Notes: a model not told the origin generated them from the sequence alone. DNA of 61,865 bases from Saprospiraceae bacterium (GCA_020630955.1 JAHDIE010000010.1:30198-92062); one strand, 5' to 3'. Counted from the first letter of the stretch, positions 34,849-44,561 are shown. A program made the numbers and translations.

Positions 34849-35880
34849 CTAGTCCTTGAATTGTAGAGAAAGTTCCTTCAAAATGGCTTTGGCTTTATCG
34901 ATCATCGCTTGATCTATATTTAAATGCGTTACGAAACGAACTTTTTGAGGCCCAAATGCTGAAGCCACAATACCATCATTGTTCAAAATCTCAATGAATT
35001 TTTCAGCAGAAATAAAATCCTTTAACTCGAAGATTACAATATTTGTCATGACGGGAAGAACATGCTTAACATAAGAACACCTTTCAAGGACAATACCTAG
35101 CTCTTTTGCGCGATCGTTATCTTCTTTTAATCTGGGAATGTGATGATCAAGAGCATAACTACATGCTTCGGCTAAATAACCAGCTTGTCTCATTCCTCCA
35201 CCCATCGCTTTTCTAAATTTTCTTGCCTTTGCAATAAATTCTTTTTGACCCAGTAAGACAGATCCAACTGGTGCTCCTAAGCCTTTTGATAAGCATATGG
35301 AAATGCTATCAAACAATCCCCCAATTTCTATTGGGCTATCCTTAGTCTCAACCAACACATTAAAAAGTCTGGCTCCATCCAAGTGTAATTTAAGATTTAA
35401 TGCTTTGCAGGTCTCGCTTATTTTTTCCATTTCTGAATAATTATAATACGTTCCACCTCCACTATTGCAGGAATTTTCAATAACTACCAACCTAGAATTG
35501 GTTAGCCAATCGTAATTGGGGTTGACAGCTTTTATTATTTGGTCTGAGTCAATTTTGCCAAAAGTACCCCTAATCAATTTTATACCAATTCCAGAATTAT
35601 AAGCATATCCACCATTTTCATACTTATATACGTGTGATGAATGATCACAAATCAACTCATCCATGGGATTCGTGTGTGTTTTTATGGCAATTTGGTTTGT
35701 CATTGTTCCTGAAGGGCAAAAAAGCCCTGCTTCCATCCCAAACATTTCGGATAATTTGTCTTGTAAACTATTAATACTAGGGTCTTGGCCGAAAACATCA
35801 TCTCCCACCTTCGCATTAAACATGGCCTCTAACATGCCTTTTGTGGGTACGGTTACCGTATCACTTATTAAATTGATCAA
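34849..35880 (-). CDS. ltaE: Low-specificity threonine aldolase
   Basis: This PLP enzyme splits threonine or allo-threonine into glycine and acetaldehyde. The 343 residues show the family opening LISDTVTVPT, the His stacking residue His83, the cofactor-binding Asp168 (LHLDGARLF) and Lys199 (SKGLGAPVGS). The start is TTG at 35880, as no ATG lies between the upstream stop and the conserved LISDTVT segment. It is divergent from the Nudix-like regulator, with 58 bases of shared control region. Confidence 0.93.
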   Translation of the reverse strand: MINLISDTVTVPTKGMLEAMFNAKVGDDVFGQDPSINSLQDKLSEMFGMEAGLFCPSGTMTNQIAIKTHTNPMDELICDHSSHVYKYENGGYAYNSGIGIKLIRGTFGKIDSDQIIKAVNPNYDWLTNSRLVVIENSCNSGGGTYYNYSEMEKISETCKALNLKLHLDGARLFNVLVETKDSPIEIGGLFDSISICLSKGLGAPVGSVLLGQKEFIAKARKFRKAMGGGMRQAGYLAEACSYALDHHIPRLKEDNDRAKELGIVLERCSYVKHVLPVMTNIVIFELKDFISAEKFIEILNNDGIVASAFGPQKVRFVTHLNIDQAMIDKAKAILKELSLQFKD

Positions 35881-35938
35881 TATAATGCTTTGTTAATGAA
35901 CTAATTAATTTCTTACATTTACCAAATATAGATATTGA

Positions 35939-36628
35939 ATGTCAAATCCTAGCGAATATTTCAAATCAGCAGCATCCGTAGATAACGTCATTTTTGGGTT
36001 TGACGATACGGACCTTAAAGTGCTACTTATTAGGAGAGGCGAAGAGCCTTTTTACGGTGATTGGGCTTTGCCTGGAGATTTAATTGCTCCTAATGAAAAT
36101 ATAATTACCGCAGCGAATCGCATCTTGTATGATCTCACGGGCCTTGAAAATGTTTATCTGGAACAGGTAATGACTTTTGGAGAAGTAGATAGGCACCCGA
36201 AAGGAAGGGTTTTTACCATTGCATATTTCTCATTGGTGAATATTAAAAGAGTATTTCCAAAAGCATCGTCTTTTGCAAATGAAGTTTCTTGGAAAACCGT
36301 AAGTGAGGTCGACCAATTAGCGTTTGACCATTTAAAAATTATGAATACCTGCCTATCTAGACTTCAAACCAATTTAAGACTCAAACCAATTGGCTTCGAA
36401 TTATTACCAGAAAGATTTACACTCACCGAACTTCAACAACTTTACGAAAGTGTGCTGAGAAAAGAATTGGATAAAAGAAACTTCAGAAAGAAGATCATCA
36501 AAATGAATATTGTTAAAGATCTTAATGTGTACCAAACAGGAGTAGCACATAGACCTGCTCGACTGTACTCATTTGATGAAGAATCTTATCAACAAGCATT
36601 AAAAGAAGGTATCACATTTGAAATCTAA
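35939..36628 (+). CDS. NrtR-like regulator: degenerate Nudix domain plus winged helix
   Basis: The 229-residue protein has a Nudix fold (about 10-145) followed by a C-terminal winged-helix domain (about 150-229, with ERFTLTELQQLYESVLRKEL). The Nudix box (46-69) has lost catalytic residues. Where REUxEExGU is expected, the sequence reads RILYDLTGL, so Glu is replaced by Ile62, Asp65 and Leu66. That predicts a ligand-binding sensor rather than a hydrolase, as in NrtR and the related AraR regulators of Bacteroidota. Its ligand and operator are unknown. The divergent threonine aldolase is the closest target candidate. Confidence 0.88.
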   Translation: MSNPSEYFKSAASVDNVIFGFDDTDLKVLLIRRGEEPFYGDWALPGDLIAPNENIITAANRILYDLTGLENVYLEQVMTFGEVDRHPKGRVFTIAYFSLVNIKRVFPKASSFANEVSWKTVSEVDQLAFDHLKIMNTCLSRLQTNLRLKPIGFELLPERFTLTELQQLYESVLRKELDKRNFRKKIIKMNIVKDLNVYQTGVAHRPARLYSFDEESYQQALKEGITFEI

Positions 36629-37723
36629 TTACTCAGAACCAAGATCTTCAAAGAACGCTTTATTTAAAGTTACTGCTACTGTCTTTGCTCTAAAATAAGA
36701 TTCAGACATCATAAGGTAACCTTTGAAGTCGCTTAATTCTCCCCATGAGTTCTTGATAATGTAATATTTTCCTCCATTTTCATCTTTTGCAATTCCTACC
36801 AAATGCATCAAATGGTCATCTGTGGTATCATAACTTTCAAATGCAAGTTGTCGATCTTGTTGCGTTACAGTTTTTTCTTCACAAGGAGTGTCAAAACAAG
36901 ATTCCTGAAATTCAATAGGGTTAATTGCCAAACCACGTTGAGCAGAGAATCCTTTTTCACTTACATCACCATCCCAAATTACTGAATGCCCTTCGGAAAT
37001 TGCAAGATCAACCATATTTTGTAATTCATCAATTGATACATTTAAATAAGATCCATTGGAATAATTATCAGGAATTTCCAAGATGAATTCTTGACCAAAA
37101 TTATGATGACTAAAGCTTGTAACATTTTTATACTCCTTTAACTCTAAGCCTAGATACTCGTAATAGCTTTTTGCATTGTATTTTTTTTCATTCAAGATAA
37201 ATGAGTCGTCATATTTATTTAAATGTTTGTCTAGAACCATATCAATTTCTTGTTCCCAATTTGATGGTATTGCTTGTGCACCAACAATGCTGTCTAGATA
37301 TGTTTTTAATTCCTCAAACAATTTTTTATGATTATGTTCTTTACTCTGTTTGCCAGAGTATACTTGTTCGGGCACCAATCCTGATTTTATTCCAACATTC
37401 AACATGTCATGGGCTAAGCTGCCTTCTGAAAAATTGGCCTTGCCTTGTCTTAGGATATAATTTCTTGCTTTGTCTATGTAAACATCCCTTACGATATGCA
37501 TCTCTGAAAGGTCAATAGATTGACCAGAGGTTCTTAATATTTCTGATTCAATAAACGAGATAGAGGCGAAGGACCAACATGTTCCGGTTTTCCCTTGACT
37601 TTTGATATTTGTATTTTCAATTTGTTGGACTATTTCAAAGTTATATTGAGCAATTGCTTGTGTGAAGCCAATGGATAGTACAAGCAATAAAAATATGCCT
37701 TTAGAAAACTTAAATGAGTACAT
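36629..37723 (-). CDS. Exported C1 (papain-like) cysteine peptidase
   Basis: The 364 residues start at ATG 37723, with a signal peptide ending in AIAQ. The catalytic Cys49 lies in KTGTCWSFAS, His307 in DHLMHLVGIA and Asn325 in IIKNSWGE. The pattern resembles the bleomycin-hydrolase/PepC group, but with a secretion signal. Its stop abuts that of the Nudix regulator. The product probably degrades peptides outside the cytoplasm, together with the S46, M1 and S9A enzymes. Confidence 0.92.
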   Translation of the reverse strand: MYSFKFSKGIFLLLVLSIGFTQAIAQYNFEIVQQIENTNIKSQGKTGTCWSFASISFIESEILRTSGQSIDLSEMHIVRDVYIDKARNYILRQGKANFSEGSLAHDMLNVGIKSGLVPEQVYSGKQSKEHNHKKLFEELKTYLDSIVGAQAIPSNWEQEIDMVLDKHLNKYDDSFILNEKKYNAKSYYEYLGLELKEYKNVTSFSHHNFGQEFILEIPDNYSNGSYLNVSIDELQNMVDLAISEGHSVIWDGDVSEKGFSAQRGLAINPIEFQESCFDTPCEEKTVTQQDRQLAFESYDTTDDHLMHLVGIAKDENGGKYYIIKNSWGELSDFKGYLMMSESYFRAKTVAVTLNKAFFEDLGSE

Positions 37724-37845
37724 AATACTTTTGGATTTTGAACTAGAGATTTTAAAATCCACGAAAATAAATGATTCTTTAAGATGTTGCCTGATTTATA
37801 CCAATAATTCTGCTTTTATGGCAATACTTCTAGTTTAAATTAAAT

Positions 37846-37853
37846 TATCTTTG
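37846..37853 (+). promoter_or_regulatory. Candidate -7 promoter box of lepA
   Basis: TATCTTTG matches TAnnTTTG exactly and ends seven bases before the lepA ATG. The transcript would be leaderless or nearly so. A clear -33 TTTG cannot be assigned. Confidence 0.55.
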
Positions 37854-37860
37854 CGATCTT

Positions 37861-39654
37861 ATGGAATTAATCAGAAATTTTTGTGTTATAGCCCACATTG
37901 ATCATGGTAAAAGTACCTTATCGGATCGTTTGCTTGAAGAAACGAAGACCATTTCAGAAAGAGAAATGAAAAATCAAGCTCTGGATGATATGGATATAGA
38001 GCGAGAAAGAGGCATTACCATAAAGAGTCATGCGATTCAAATGTATTATCTTCATGAAAATGGGAAAAAATACACACTAAATCTGATAGATACACCCGGA
38101 CATGTCGATTTTTCATATGAAGTTTCAAGATCCATAGCTGCTTGTGAAGGTGCTCTTTTACTGGTAGATGCAAGCCAAGGAATTCAAGCCCAAACAATTT
38201 CAAATTTGTATTTGGCGCTCGAACATGATTTAGAAATTATCCCTATTCTAAATAAAGTGGATATGGAAAGTGCCATGATTGATGAAGTGTCAGATCAAAT
38301 CATAGATTTAATCGGTTGTGAAAAAGAAGAAATCATTCACGCAAGTGGAAAAACGGGAATAGGGATTATTGATATTTTAAATGGTATAGTTGACAGAGTT
38401 CCTGCTCCTGAAGGAGACCCAGAAGCACCACTACAAGCCTTAATTTTTGATTCCGTTTTTAATCCTTTTAGGGGAGTAATCGCTTATTTTAGGATACTTA
38501 ATGGCAAAATGAACAAAGGTGAAGAAGTTAAATTTGTCAATACGGATAAAAATTACTTCGCTGATGAAATTGGAATTCTTCAAATAAATCAAGTGCCTAA
38601 AAAAACGCTTGAAGCAGGCAATGTAGGTTACATAATCACCGGTATCAAAGAAAGTAAAGAAATAAAAGTAGGGGATACAATTACCACCCAACTTAACCCT
38701 TGTAAAGAAGCTATTCAAGGATTTGAAAATGTAAAACCTATGGTTTTCGCCGGCTTATATCCTATTGAAAATGAAGACTTTGAAGATCTCAGAGATAGTA
38801 TGGAGAAACTTCAACTGAATGATGCTTCTCTTATTTTTGAACCTGAATCTTCGGTAGCCTTAGGTTTTGGTTTTCGTTGTGGGTTCTTAGGAATGTTGCA
38901 TTTGGAAATTATACAAGAAAGACTTTCTAGAGAGTTTAATCAGGAAGTAATAACAACAGTACCTAATGTTTCATATTATGCGTATACCAAAAAAGGAGAG
39001 AAACTACTTATCAATACACCCAATGATCTTCCTGACCCGACAATTTTAGAAAAGGTTGAAGAGCCATTTATCAGAGCACAGATTATAACCAAGCCCGAGT
39101 ATATAGGAACCATCATGAAACTATGCATGGACAAAAGAGGAGTACTGACTAAACAAACCTACTTAACTCAAACAAGGGTTGAGATGACTTTTGAAATGCC
39201 ACTTGCTGAGATTGTTTTTGATTTTTATGATAGATTAAAATCAATTACAAAAGGCTATGCATCCTTTGATTATACGATGATTGATTTCCGTGCTTCAGAT
39301 CTTGTAAAGTTAGACATCAGATTAAATTCGGAGCCGGTTGATGCATTGTCATCTCTTGTCCATAGGGAAAAGGCAGAATCTTTCGGTAGACGTATTTGTA
39401 AGAAATTACGAGAGCTTTTGCCACGACAGCAGTTTATGATTGCAATCCAAGCTTCTATTGGCGCAAAAATCATCGCAAGAGAGACAATATCTGCTTTGCG
39501 TAAGGATGTGACAGCCAAATGTTATGGAGGTGATATTACTCGTAAAAGAAAGTTGTTGGAAAAACAGAAAAAAGGAAAGAAGAAAATGAGACAAATTGGA
39601 ACAGTACAAGTACCTCAAAAAACTTTCTTAGAAGTTTTGAAAATCAACGAATAA
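37861..39654 (+). CDS. lepA: Elongation factor 4 (LepA)
   Basis: LepA is a ribosome-associated GTPase involved in 30S biogenesis and back-translocation. The 597-residue protein has G1 AHIDHGKS, G3 DTPGHVDF, G4 NKVDM, and the LepA-specific C-terminal domain with the basic tail containing [20 protein letters not shown]. Length is standard. The stop TAA abuts the opposing stop of the DUF1573 gene to make TAATTA. Confidence 0.97.
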   Translation: MELIRNFCVIAHIDHGKSTLSDRLLEETKTISEREMKNQALDDMDIERERGITIKSHAIQMYYLHENGKKYTLNLIDTPGHVDFSYEVSRSIAACEGALLLVDASQGIQAQTISNLYLALEHDLEIIPILNKVDMESAMIDEVSDQIIDLIGCEKEEIIHASGKTGIGIIDILNGIVDRVPAPEGDPEAPLQALIFDSVFNPFRGVIAYFRILNGKMNKGEEVKFVNTDKNYFADEIGILQINQVPKKTLEAGNVGYIITGIKESKEIKVGDTITTQLNPCKEAIQGFENVKPMVFAGLYPIENEDFEDLRDSMEKLQLNDASLIFEPESSVALGFGFRCGFLGMLHLEIIQERLSREFNQEVITTVPNVSYYAYTKKGEKLLINTPNDLPDPTILEKVEEPFIRAQIITKPEYIGTIMKLCMDKRGVLTKQTYLTQTRVEMTFEMPLAEIVFDFYDRLKSITKGYASFDYTMIDFRASDLVKLDIRLNSEPVDALSSLVHREKAESFGRRICKKLRELLPRQQFMIAIQASIGAKIIARETISALRKDVTAKCYGGDITRKRKLLEKQKKGKKKMRQIGTVQVPQKTFLEVLKINE

Positions 39655-40059
39655 TTAGTGAATAAGTACAAAACTATAATCTAATATAAACCATATTGGT
39701 TCTCCTGTATCAGGATCAACATTACTAAGATAAACATCTATATCCACGGTTTCTGACAGTTCTTTTTCTGTACTGTCAAATACAACCTTCAAGGTTCCAC
39801 TTTCTCCTGGTTGAATAGCTTTTCGAGGATACTTAACGGTAGTGCATTCACAAGAACTAACAAAAGTAATTTCAATGTCTTCCTTTCCAATGTTTGTAAA
39901 GTTGTATTCCATCTCACGAGTTTCACCGCGCTTAACTTCACCTAATTCAATGTGATTGTTATCGAACTTAATTATGCGGTCACTCGCAGGTAAATTAGAT
40001 TGTGCTGCGCAACTGTATAAAAAAAATGAGAAAGCAAATGATAAGTATAATTGTTTCAT
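39655..40059 (-). CDS. DUF1573 exported protein
   Basis: The 134-residue protein has a signal sequence (possible lipobox LYSC, Cys17). The single beta-sandwich domain shows FDNNHIELGEVKRGETREME, SCECTTVKYP and KPGES-like IQPGESGTLKVVFDS, the DUF1573 pattern. Such domains resemble Ig/ASPM-type folds and are common in Bacteroidota periplasmic proteins of undefined role. It is downstream of the sirtuin gene with 58 bases between. Confidence 0.9.
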   Translation of the reverse strand: MKQLYLSFAFSFFLYSCAAQSNLPASDRIIKFDNNHIELGEVKRGETREMEYNFTNIGKEDIEITFVSSCECTTVKYPRKAIQPGESGTLKVVFDSTEKELSETVDIDVYLSNVDPDTGEPIWFILDYSFVLIH

Positions 40060-40117
40060 AACTTAAATTCTAATACAAATATCAATTAATCTGTAACAAA
40101 GAGTTATTAATAAACAG

Positions 40118-40825
40118 TTAAATATGGCCGTGGGATTTCAAAATTTTGTCTACAACCAATGGTAATCCTTCAGTTGCCTTTAAGGCATGAATTTCTAATT
40201 CATTCGACATCATTGAAAGTTCGTGATTTACTACAGGTTTTGGGTCTACAAAATAAATTTTAGAATTTTTTGGTAAATAGGATATTAAGCCTGCAGCAGG
40301 GTAAACTTGAAGTGAAGTTCCTACTACAATGCAAATACTAGATTTAAACATTTCTTCAATAGCATTTTCTATCATTGGTACTTGTTCGCCAAACCAAACA
40401 ATATGGGGTCTAAGTTGATATCCATGGCTGCATAGATCTCCTAAAATTAAGTCGTTTTCCCAATGTAAAACTTCATTGGAAGGCCCAGTGCTCCTTACTT
40501 TATTTAACTGGCCATGAAGATGCATTACATTGCTGCTTCCTGCTCTTTCATGAAGATTGTCAACATTTTGAGTAATAATTGATACTTTATAATGCTTTTC
40601 TAATCGAACCAAGCTTTTGTGTCCCTTATTTGGATTCACTGCTTTGAGTTGCCTTCTTCTTTGATTATAAAAATCTAATACCAGTTCTTGATTATTTGCC
40701 CAACCAATTGGAGAAGCAACTTCCATTACATCATGACCTTCCCAAAGGCCATCTGCATCTCTAAATGTCTTAATTCCGCTTTCTGCGCTAATTCCTGCAC
40801 CGGATATTACAGTGACTTGATCCAT
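40118..40825 (-). CDS. Sir2-family NAD-dependent deacylase (SIRT5-like)
   Basis: The enzyme removes acyl groups from lysine using NAD. The 235 residues show GAGISAESGIKTFR, TQNVDNLHERAG and the catalytic His104 (HLHGQL). Tyr53 and Arg56 in FYNQRR match the YxxR motif of desuccinylase/demalonylase class III sirtuins. The zinc-ribbon region has only one cysteine instead of four, which appears usual for Bacteroidota homologues. It is divergent from the T9SS operon and is likely cytoplasmic. Confidence 0.93.
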   Translation of the reverse strand: MDQVTVISGAGISAESGIKTFRDADGLWEGHDVMEVASPIGWANNQELVLDFYNQRRRQLKAVNPNKGHKSLVRLEKHYKVSIITQNVDNLHERAGSSNVMHLHGQLNKVRSTGPSNEVLHWENDLILGDLCSHGYQLRPHIVWFGEQVPMIENAIEEMFKSSICIVVGTSLQVYPAAGLISYLPKNSKIYFVDPKPVVNHELSMMSNELEIHALKATEGLPLVVDKILKSHGHI

Positions 40826-40959
40826 AGTAAGTAAATAACTGATTATTATGATGTAATTTAATGGAAAACCCTTATATTTATCATCTCATTTCTATTTAAA
40901 TTCATATTTGCAGCCGATTAATGACTACTTGGTCGGTCTAGCTATTAGCACAGTTTTTG

Positions 40960-40972
40960 TACATTTAATGTA
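40960..40972. repeat. 13-bp palindrome in the T9SS operon control region
   Basis: TACATT-T-AATGTA is a perfect 6-bp inverted repeat around one central base, about 92 bases ahead of the porP-like ATG and inside the 238-base divergent region between the sirtuin and the T9SS operon. A TTTTTG motif precedes it. An operator function is possible but unproven. Confidence 0.4.
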
Positions 40973-40980
40973 TATAACCC

Positions 40981-41010
40981 TTTGAATATCAATTAGTATT
41001 GAAATTCAAA
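40981..41010. promoter_or_regulatory. 30-base dyad (hairpin or operator) upstream of the T9SS operon
   Basis: Two 13-base arms, TTTGAATATCAAT and ATTGAAATTCAAA, are complementary at 12 of 13 positions around a TAGT loop. It sits 54 bases ahead of the ATG at 41064. There is no T-tract after it, so it is not a normal terminator. It may act as a protein-binding site or an RNA hairpin in the leader. Confidence 0.55.
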
Positions 41011-41063
41011 AGATTATGTATTATTGATTAGTTTAATATGATAATTTAACCTAACCTGAGTAT

Positions 41064-42083
41064 ATGACATACAAAAAGATATTAGTCTTTTGTATTGCTT
41101 TTATTACATTTTTAAGTGTAGGTAAAGCTCAAGACTTGCATTATTCCCAGTTTTATAATGCACCGTTGGTCGTCAATCCTTCTCTTACGGGAATATTTAA
41201 AGGCGATAAGAGGGTTTCTATGTCATTGAGAGATCAATGGAGATCCGTTCCTGTGCCTTGGTCTACCTTTACCTTAGGTTATGATCAAAAAGTATATTTA
41301 GATAAGAGAGAGGACTTATTTCTTGGTCTAGGTGGTTTTTTTAATTATGATCAGCAAGGAGACTCAAAACTTAATCTAGGAAGCATTAACCTTTCTGGGT
41401 CAATATCTAAGATATTATCGGCAAAACACATTATAACAGGAGGATTGACATTAGGGTATGCCAACAAAGGGTATAATACGGATGCCTTAACTTGGGATAA
41501 TCAATTTTCAAATGGCGTCTTTAATCCATCTGATCCTAGTGGAGAAAATTTTAATTTTGCTAGAATTGGATATATAGAAACTGCTTTAGGATTTAATTAT
41601 AGGTACCAAAAATCTGCAAGAACTAAATTAGATATTGGGCTCGGTGCTTGGCACCTTACCACTCCAAAAGATCAGTTTTATGATGTCAAAGATGTGCAAG
41701 AACTACCAATGCGTTTTTCAATCTATGGTATTGGAAATGTTAAATTGGCTGAAAAAATTGATTTGGAAGTAGATCTAATGGTACAAGATCAAGCAAGTTA
41801 TAGTGAAATTATTTTTGGTGCCTATCTTGATTTTTACTTGGATAAAGATAGAGGACAAGAAAAAAACCTACACCTAGGAGCTGGCTATAGAACCTCTGGT
41901 GCTGTCTATCCAAAAATTGCACTCGAGTGGCAAAAACGCTTTTTTGTTGCGCTTAGTTATGATATAGATTTGTCAGAATTCAATCAACATACAAATTATA
42001 GGGGTGGACCAGAGATACATTTCAATTATCTTATCACAGATGTGAAACCATTGAAACCATTTAAAGTTTGCCCTATTTATTAA
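41064..42083 (+). CDS. PorP/SprF-type outer-membrane protein of the T9SS
   Basis: The 339-residue protein has a signal peptide (cleavage near GKAQ) and a beta-barrel rich in aromatic-terminated strands. It shows the PorP/SprF opening DLHYSQFYNAPLVVNPSLTG, SLRDQWRSVPVPW and the closing strand GGPEIHFNYLIT. Members of this family pair with a specific type B cargo and are needed for its secretion or anchoring (SprF for SprB). It is the first gene of a three-gene operon with the TPR/OmpA protein and a large CHU_C-domain cargo. Confidence 0.9.
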   Translation: MTYKKILVFCIAFITFLSVGKAQDLHYSQFYNAPLVVNPSLTGIFKGDKRVSMSLRDQWRSVPVPWSTFTLGYDQKVYLDKREDLFLGLGGFFNYDQQGDSKLNLGSINLSGSISKILSAKHIITGGLTLGYANKGYNTDALTWDNQFSNGVFNPSDPSGENFNFARIGYIETALGFNYRYQKSARTKLDIGLGAWHLTTPKDQFYDVKDVQELPMRFSIYGIGNVKLAEKIDLEVDLMVQDQASYSEIIFGAYLDFYLDKDRGQEKNLHLGAGYRTSGAVYPKIALEWQKRFFVALSYDIDLSEFNQHTNYRGGPEIHFNYLITDVKPLKPFKVCPIY

Positions 42084-42104
42084 GATTTTCTTGATATCCC
42101 AACC

Positions 42105-44543
42105 ATGAACTTGAGAATTATAAATACAATATTACTTCTGACTTGCTTGTCTGTCACGATATTCGGCCAGACAAAAAAAGCGTGGTTGGAAGCAGCCGAG
42201 ATTGCAATCGCTGATAAAGACTTCCATTCAGCTACTGAGTTTTTTAAGACGGCATTAGAATTTGATACAACAGACTTGTTTGTATTAAATAAATCAGCTG
42301 ACGCAGCCAGAAATTTTAATGCTTATACCTATGCAGCAAAGAATTACGAAAAAGTAATTGAACTTGATGAGAATGGTGATTATCCATTGTCAACCTTTCA
42401 TTTAGCAGAAATGTACCAAAAGTTGGGAAGGTATGATGATGCTATTGCAAATTTCGAATTGTACTTGAGTGAGAACAATGGAGATGATGCATATTACAGC
42501 TTGAAGGCTGGAAAAGAAATTGAAGCATGTCATTGGGCAAAAGGGGAACAGAATAATAATCGAGATTATATAAAAGTTGAAAACGCCGGTGCTGAAATTA
42601 ATACTGAATACTCAGAGTTTGGAGCACAAAAAATAGATGAAGACCTCTACTATTCTTCTTTAAGATTTGATGATGATTCAGAAGAAAGTCCTTCAAATAG
42701 AAAGTTGAGCAAATTATTGAAGAATAACCCAGAAGGGGTAAATGGTTTACTTGAAGGTGATATAAATAACTCTCAGCAATTGGTTGCACATACTGCGATT
42801 AATATGAATCGTACCCGAGTTTATTACACCATTTGTGAATACATAAATTCCTATGACATAAAATGTGATCTTTATTATAGGCCTATTGATGAGGATGGAA
42901 ATTTTGGAGCTTCAACAAGACTACCTGCACCTATAAATGCAGATGGCGCTACTAATACACAGCCTAATATTGCTTATGATAAGTTTGCCAGTCGTGAAAT
43001 ATTATACTTTGTTTCCGATAGAGATGGAGGAAGAGGCAAATTGGATATCTGGTATACAGTTATTGAATCAGATACAAAGTTTTCTGATCCTGTTAATCTT
43101 ACAGAAATTAATACTGCTGAAGACGAAGTATCACCTTTTTACCAAGCGGAAAGTAGATCTCTTTATTTTAGTTCGAACGGAAGATTAGGATTTGGTGGAT
43201 ATGACGTATTTAGAGCAGATTATAAGGAAGATGAATCCAAATTTGTGAACATTGAGAATATGGGCGCTCCAGTAAATACCAGTTATCATGACTTGTATTA
43301 CACTATAAATGATAAAGGAACTGAAGGATTTATGTCTTCCAATCGAGTAGGCTCTCAGTATTTAGAGGATCAAGTAGAAGCTTGTTGTTATGACATTTAT
43401 AAGGTTGAAATTGAAGAGTTTGATGTACCTTTTAACGCATTAACTTTTAATAAGACAACTGGAGACTCATTAATAAGCACGACTGTTAGAATCTTGGATG
43501 CTGCTACAAACGAAGAAATAGCCTCAATCACTAACCCAGATGACAATGATCATATTTTTACTTTGCCTTCAGGTAGAGAATATATAGTAATAGCAGAACG
43601 TCAAGGATTTAGTTCTGATACCGTTTCCTTGAGTACGAAGAATATTAAGAAAGATGAGGAAATTGTTAAGAAACTTTATCTAGAACAACAAGTAACACTC
43701 TTAGATATTTTTACTTATGATGAAGCAACAAAAGATGATCTTACAGGTGTTACAATAATTCTAGAAAATCTTGATGATCCTTCTAAAAATGATGTGATAA
43801 GATTTAATGAAGATTCTAATGAATTTAACTTCGAACTGGAACCATGTACAAAATACAGAATCACAGCCTTTAAAGATGGATTTGAATCGCAAACATTTGA
43901 TATTGACACATGCGATCCAATAAATCAAGGTACAATAAAGAGGGACTTATTTATGGGTAAGCCAAACTTAAACATTTATTTGCCAGTCACTTTATATTTT
44001 GACAATGATTATCCGGACCCAAGGTCTAAAAACATGTACACAATTAGCAACTACTCAGATACATATTATCCGTACTATGCTAAAAAGGAAGAGTTTAAAG
44101 ACAAAGTATCTTCGGGAGCTTCAGGTGATCTACAATACTCTGCATCACAGGAACTTGAGCTTTTCTTTGAAGAACGAGTAAAGGGTGAGTATCACAAAAT
44201 GCAAATTTTCTTGGATAAGCTTCTCGAAAGATTGAGGAATGGAGATTCTTTTGAGGTTGCAATTAAAGGTTTTGCAAGTCCAAAAGCAGGGAATAAATAT
44301 AATTTGGCGCTTGGACAGAGGAGAGTTTATAGTTTAAGAAATGAACTTCGAGATTTTGCATCAGGTGCTTTTGATCAATATCTGAATAGTGGCGCATTAA
44401 TTCTAAGTGATGTTTCTTATGGTGAAGAACTTGCACCTAAAGGTATAAGTGATAGCAATACAAATACGAAAAAGTCGATTTACAGTCTTGAAGCTTCTAA
44501 AGAGCGACGGGCACAAATAGTAAGTGTTAGAAAATTAAATTAA
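42105..44543 (+). CDS. TPR / PD40-propeller / OmpA-like protein (PorE-like)
   Basis: The 812-residue protein has a signal peptide (residues 1-22) and TPR repeats (about 25-135). A PD40/WD40-like propeller (about 150-430) shows repeats such as LYFSSNGRLGFGGYDVFRA. Two carboxypeptidase-regulatory-type domains (about 437-525 and 526-620) and an OmpA-like C-terminal domain (about 624-812) follow. The last carries VTLYFDNDYPDP, KGFASPKAGNKYN and ERRAQIVSV. This order matches the PorE-like envelope protein that anchors T9SS components to peptidoglycan. It begins 21 bases after the PorP-like gene and ends 18 bases before the cargo gene. Confidence 0.9.
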   Translation: MNLRIINTILLLTCLSVTIFGQTKKAWLEAAEIAIADKDFHSATEFFKTALEFDTTDLFVLNKSADAARNFNAYTYAAKNYEKVIELDENGDYPLSTFHLAEMYQKLGRYDDAIANFELYLSENNGDDAYYSLKAGKEIEACHWAKGEQNNNRDYIKVENAGAEINTEYSEFGAQKIDEDLYYSSLRFDDDSEESPSNRKLSKLLKNNPEGVNGLLEGDINNSQQLVAHTAINMNRTRVYYTICEYINSYDIKCDLYYRPIDEDGNFGASTRLPAPINADGATNTQPNIAYDKFASREILYFVSDRDGGRGKLDIWYTVIESDTKFSDPVNLTEINTAEDEVSPFYQAESRSLYFSSNGRLGFGGYDVFRADYKEDESKFVNIENMGAPVNTSYHDLYYTINDKGTEGFMSSNRVGSQYLEDQVEACCYDIYKVEIEEFDVPFNALTFNKTTGDSLISTTVRILDAATNEEIASITNPDDNDHIFTLPSGREYIVIAERQGFSSDTVSLSTKNIKKDEEIVKKLYLEQQVTLLDIFTYDEATKDDLTGVTIILENLDDPSKNDVIRFNEDSNEFNFELEPCTKYRITAFKDGFESQTFDIDTCDPINQGTIKRDLFMGKPNLNIYLPVTLYFDNDYPDPRSKNMYTISNYSDTYYPYYAKKEEFKDKVSSGASGDLQYSASQELELFFEERVKGEYHKMQIFLDKLLERLRNGDSFEVAIKGFASPKAGNKYNLALGQRRVYSLRNELRDFASGAFDQYLNSGALILSDVSYGEELAPKGISDSNTNTKKSIYSLEASKERRAQIVSVRKLN

Positions 44544-44561
44544 AAGAATAAGCTTTTTAAT

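Noticed and set aside
37201-37518. 105-codon frame opposite the C1 peptidase
   Set aside because: Overlaps a well-supported gene and has no recognisable domain.
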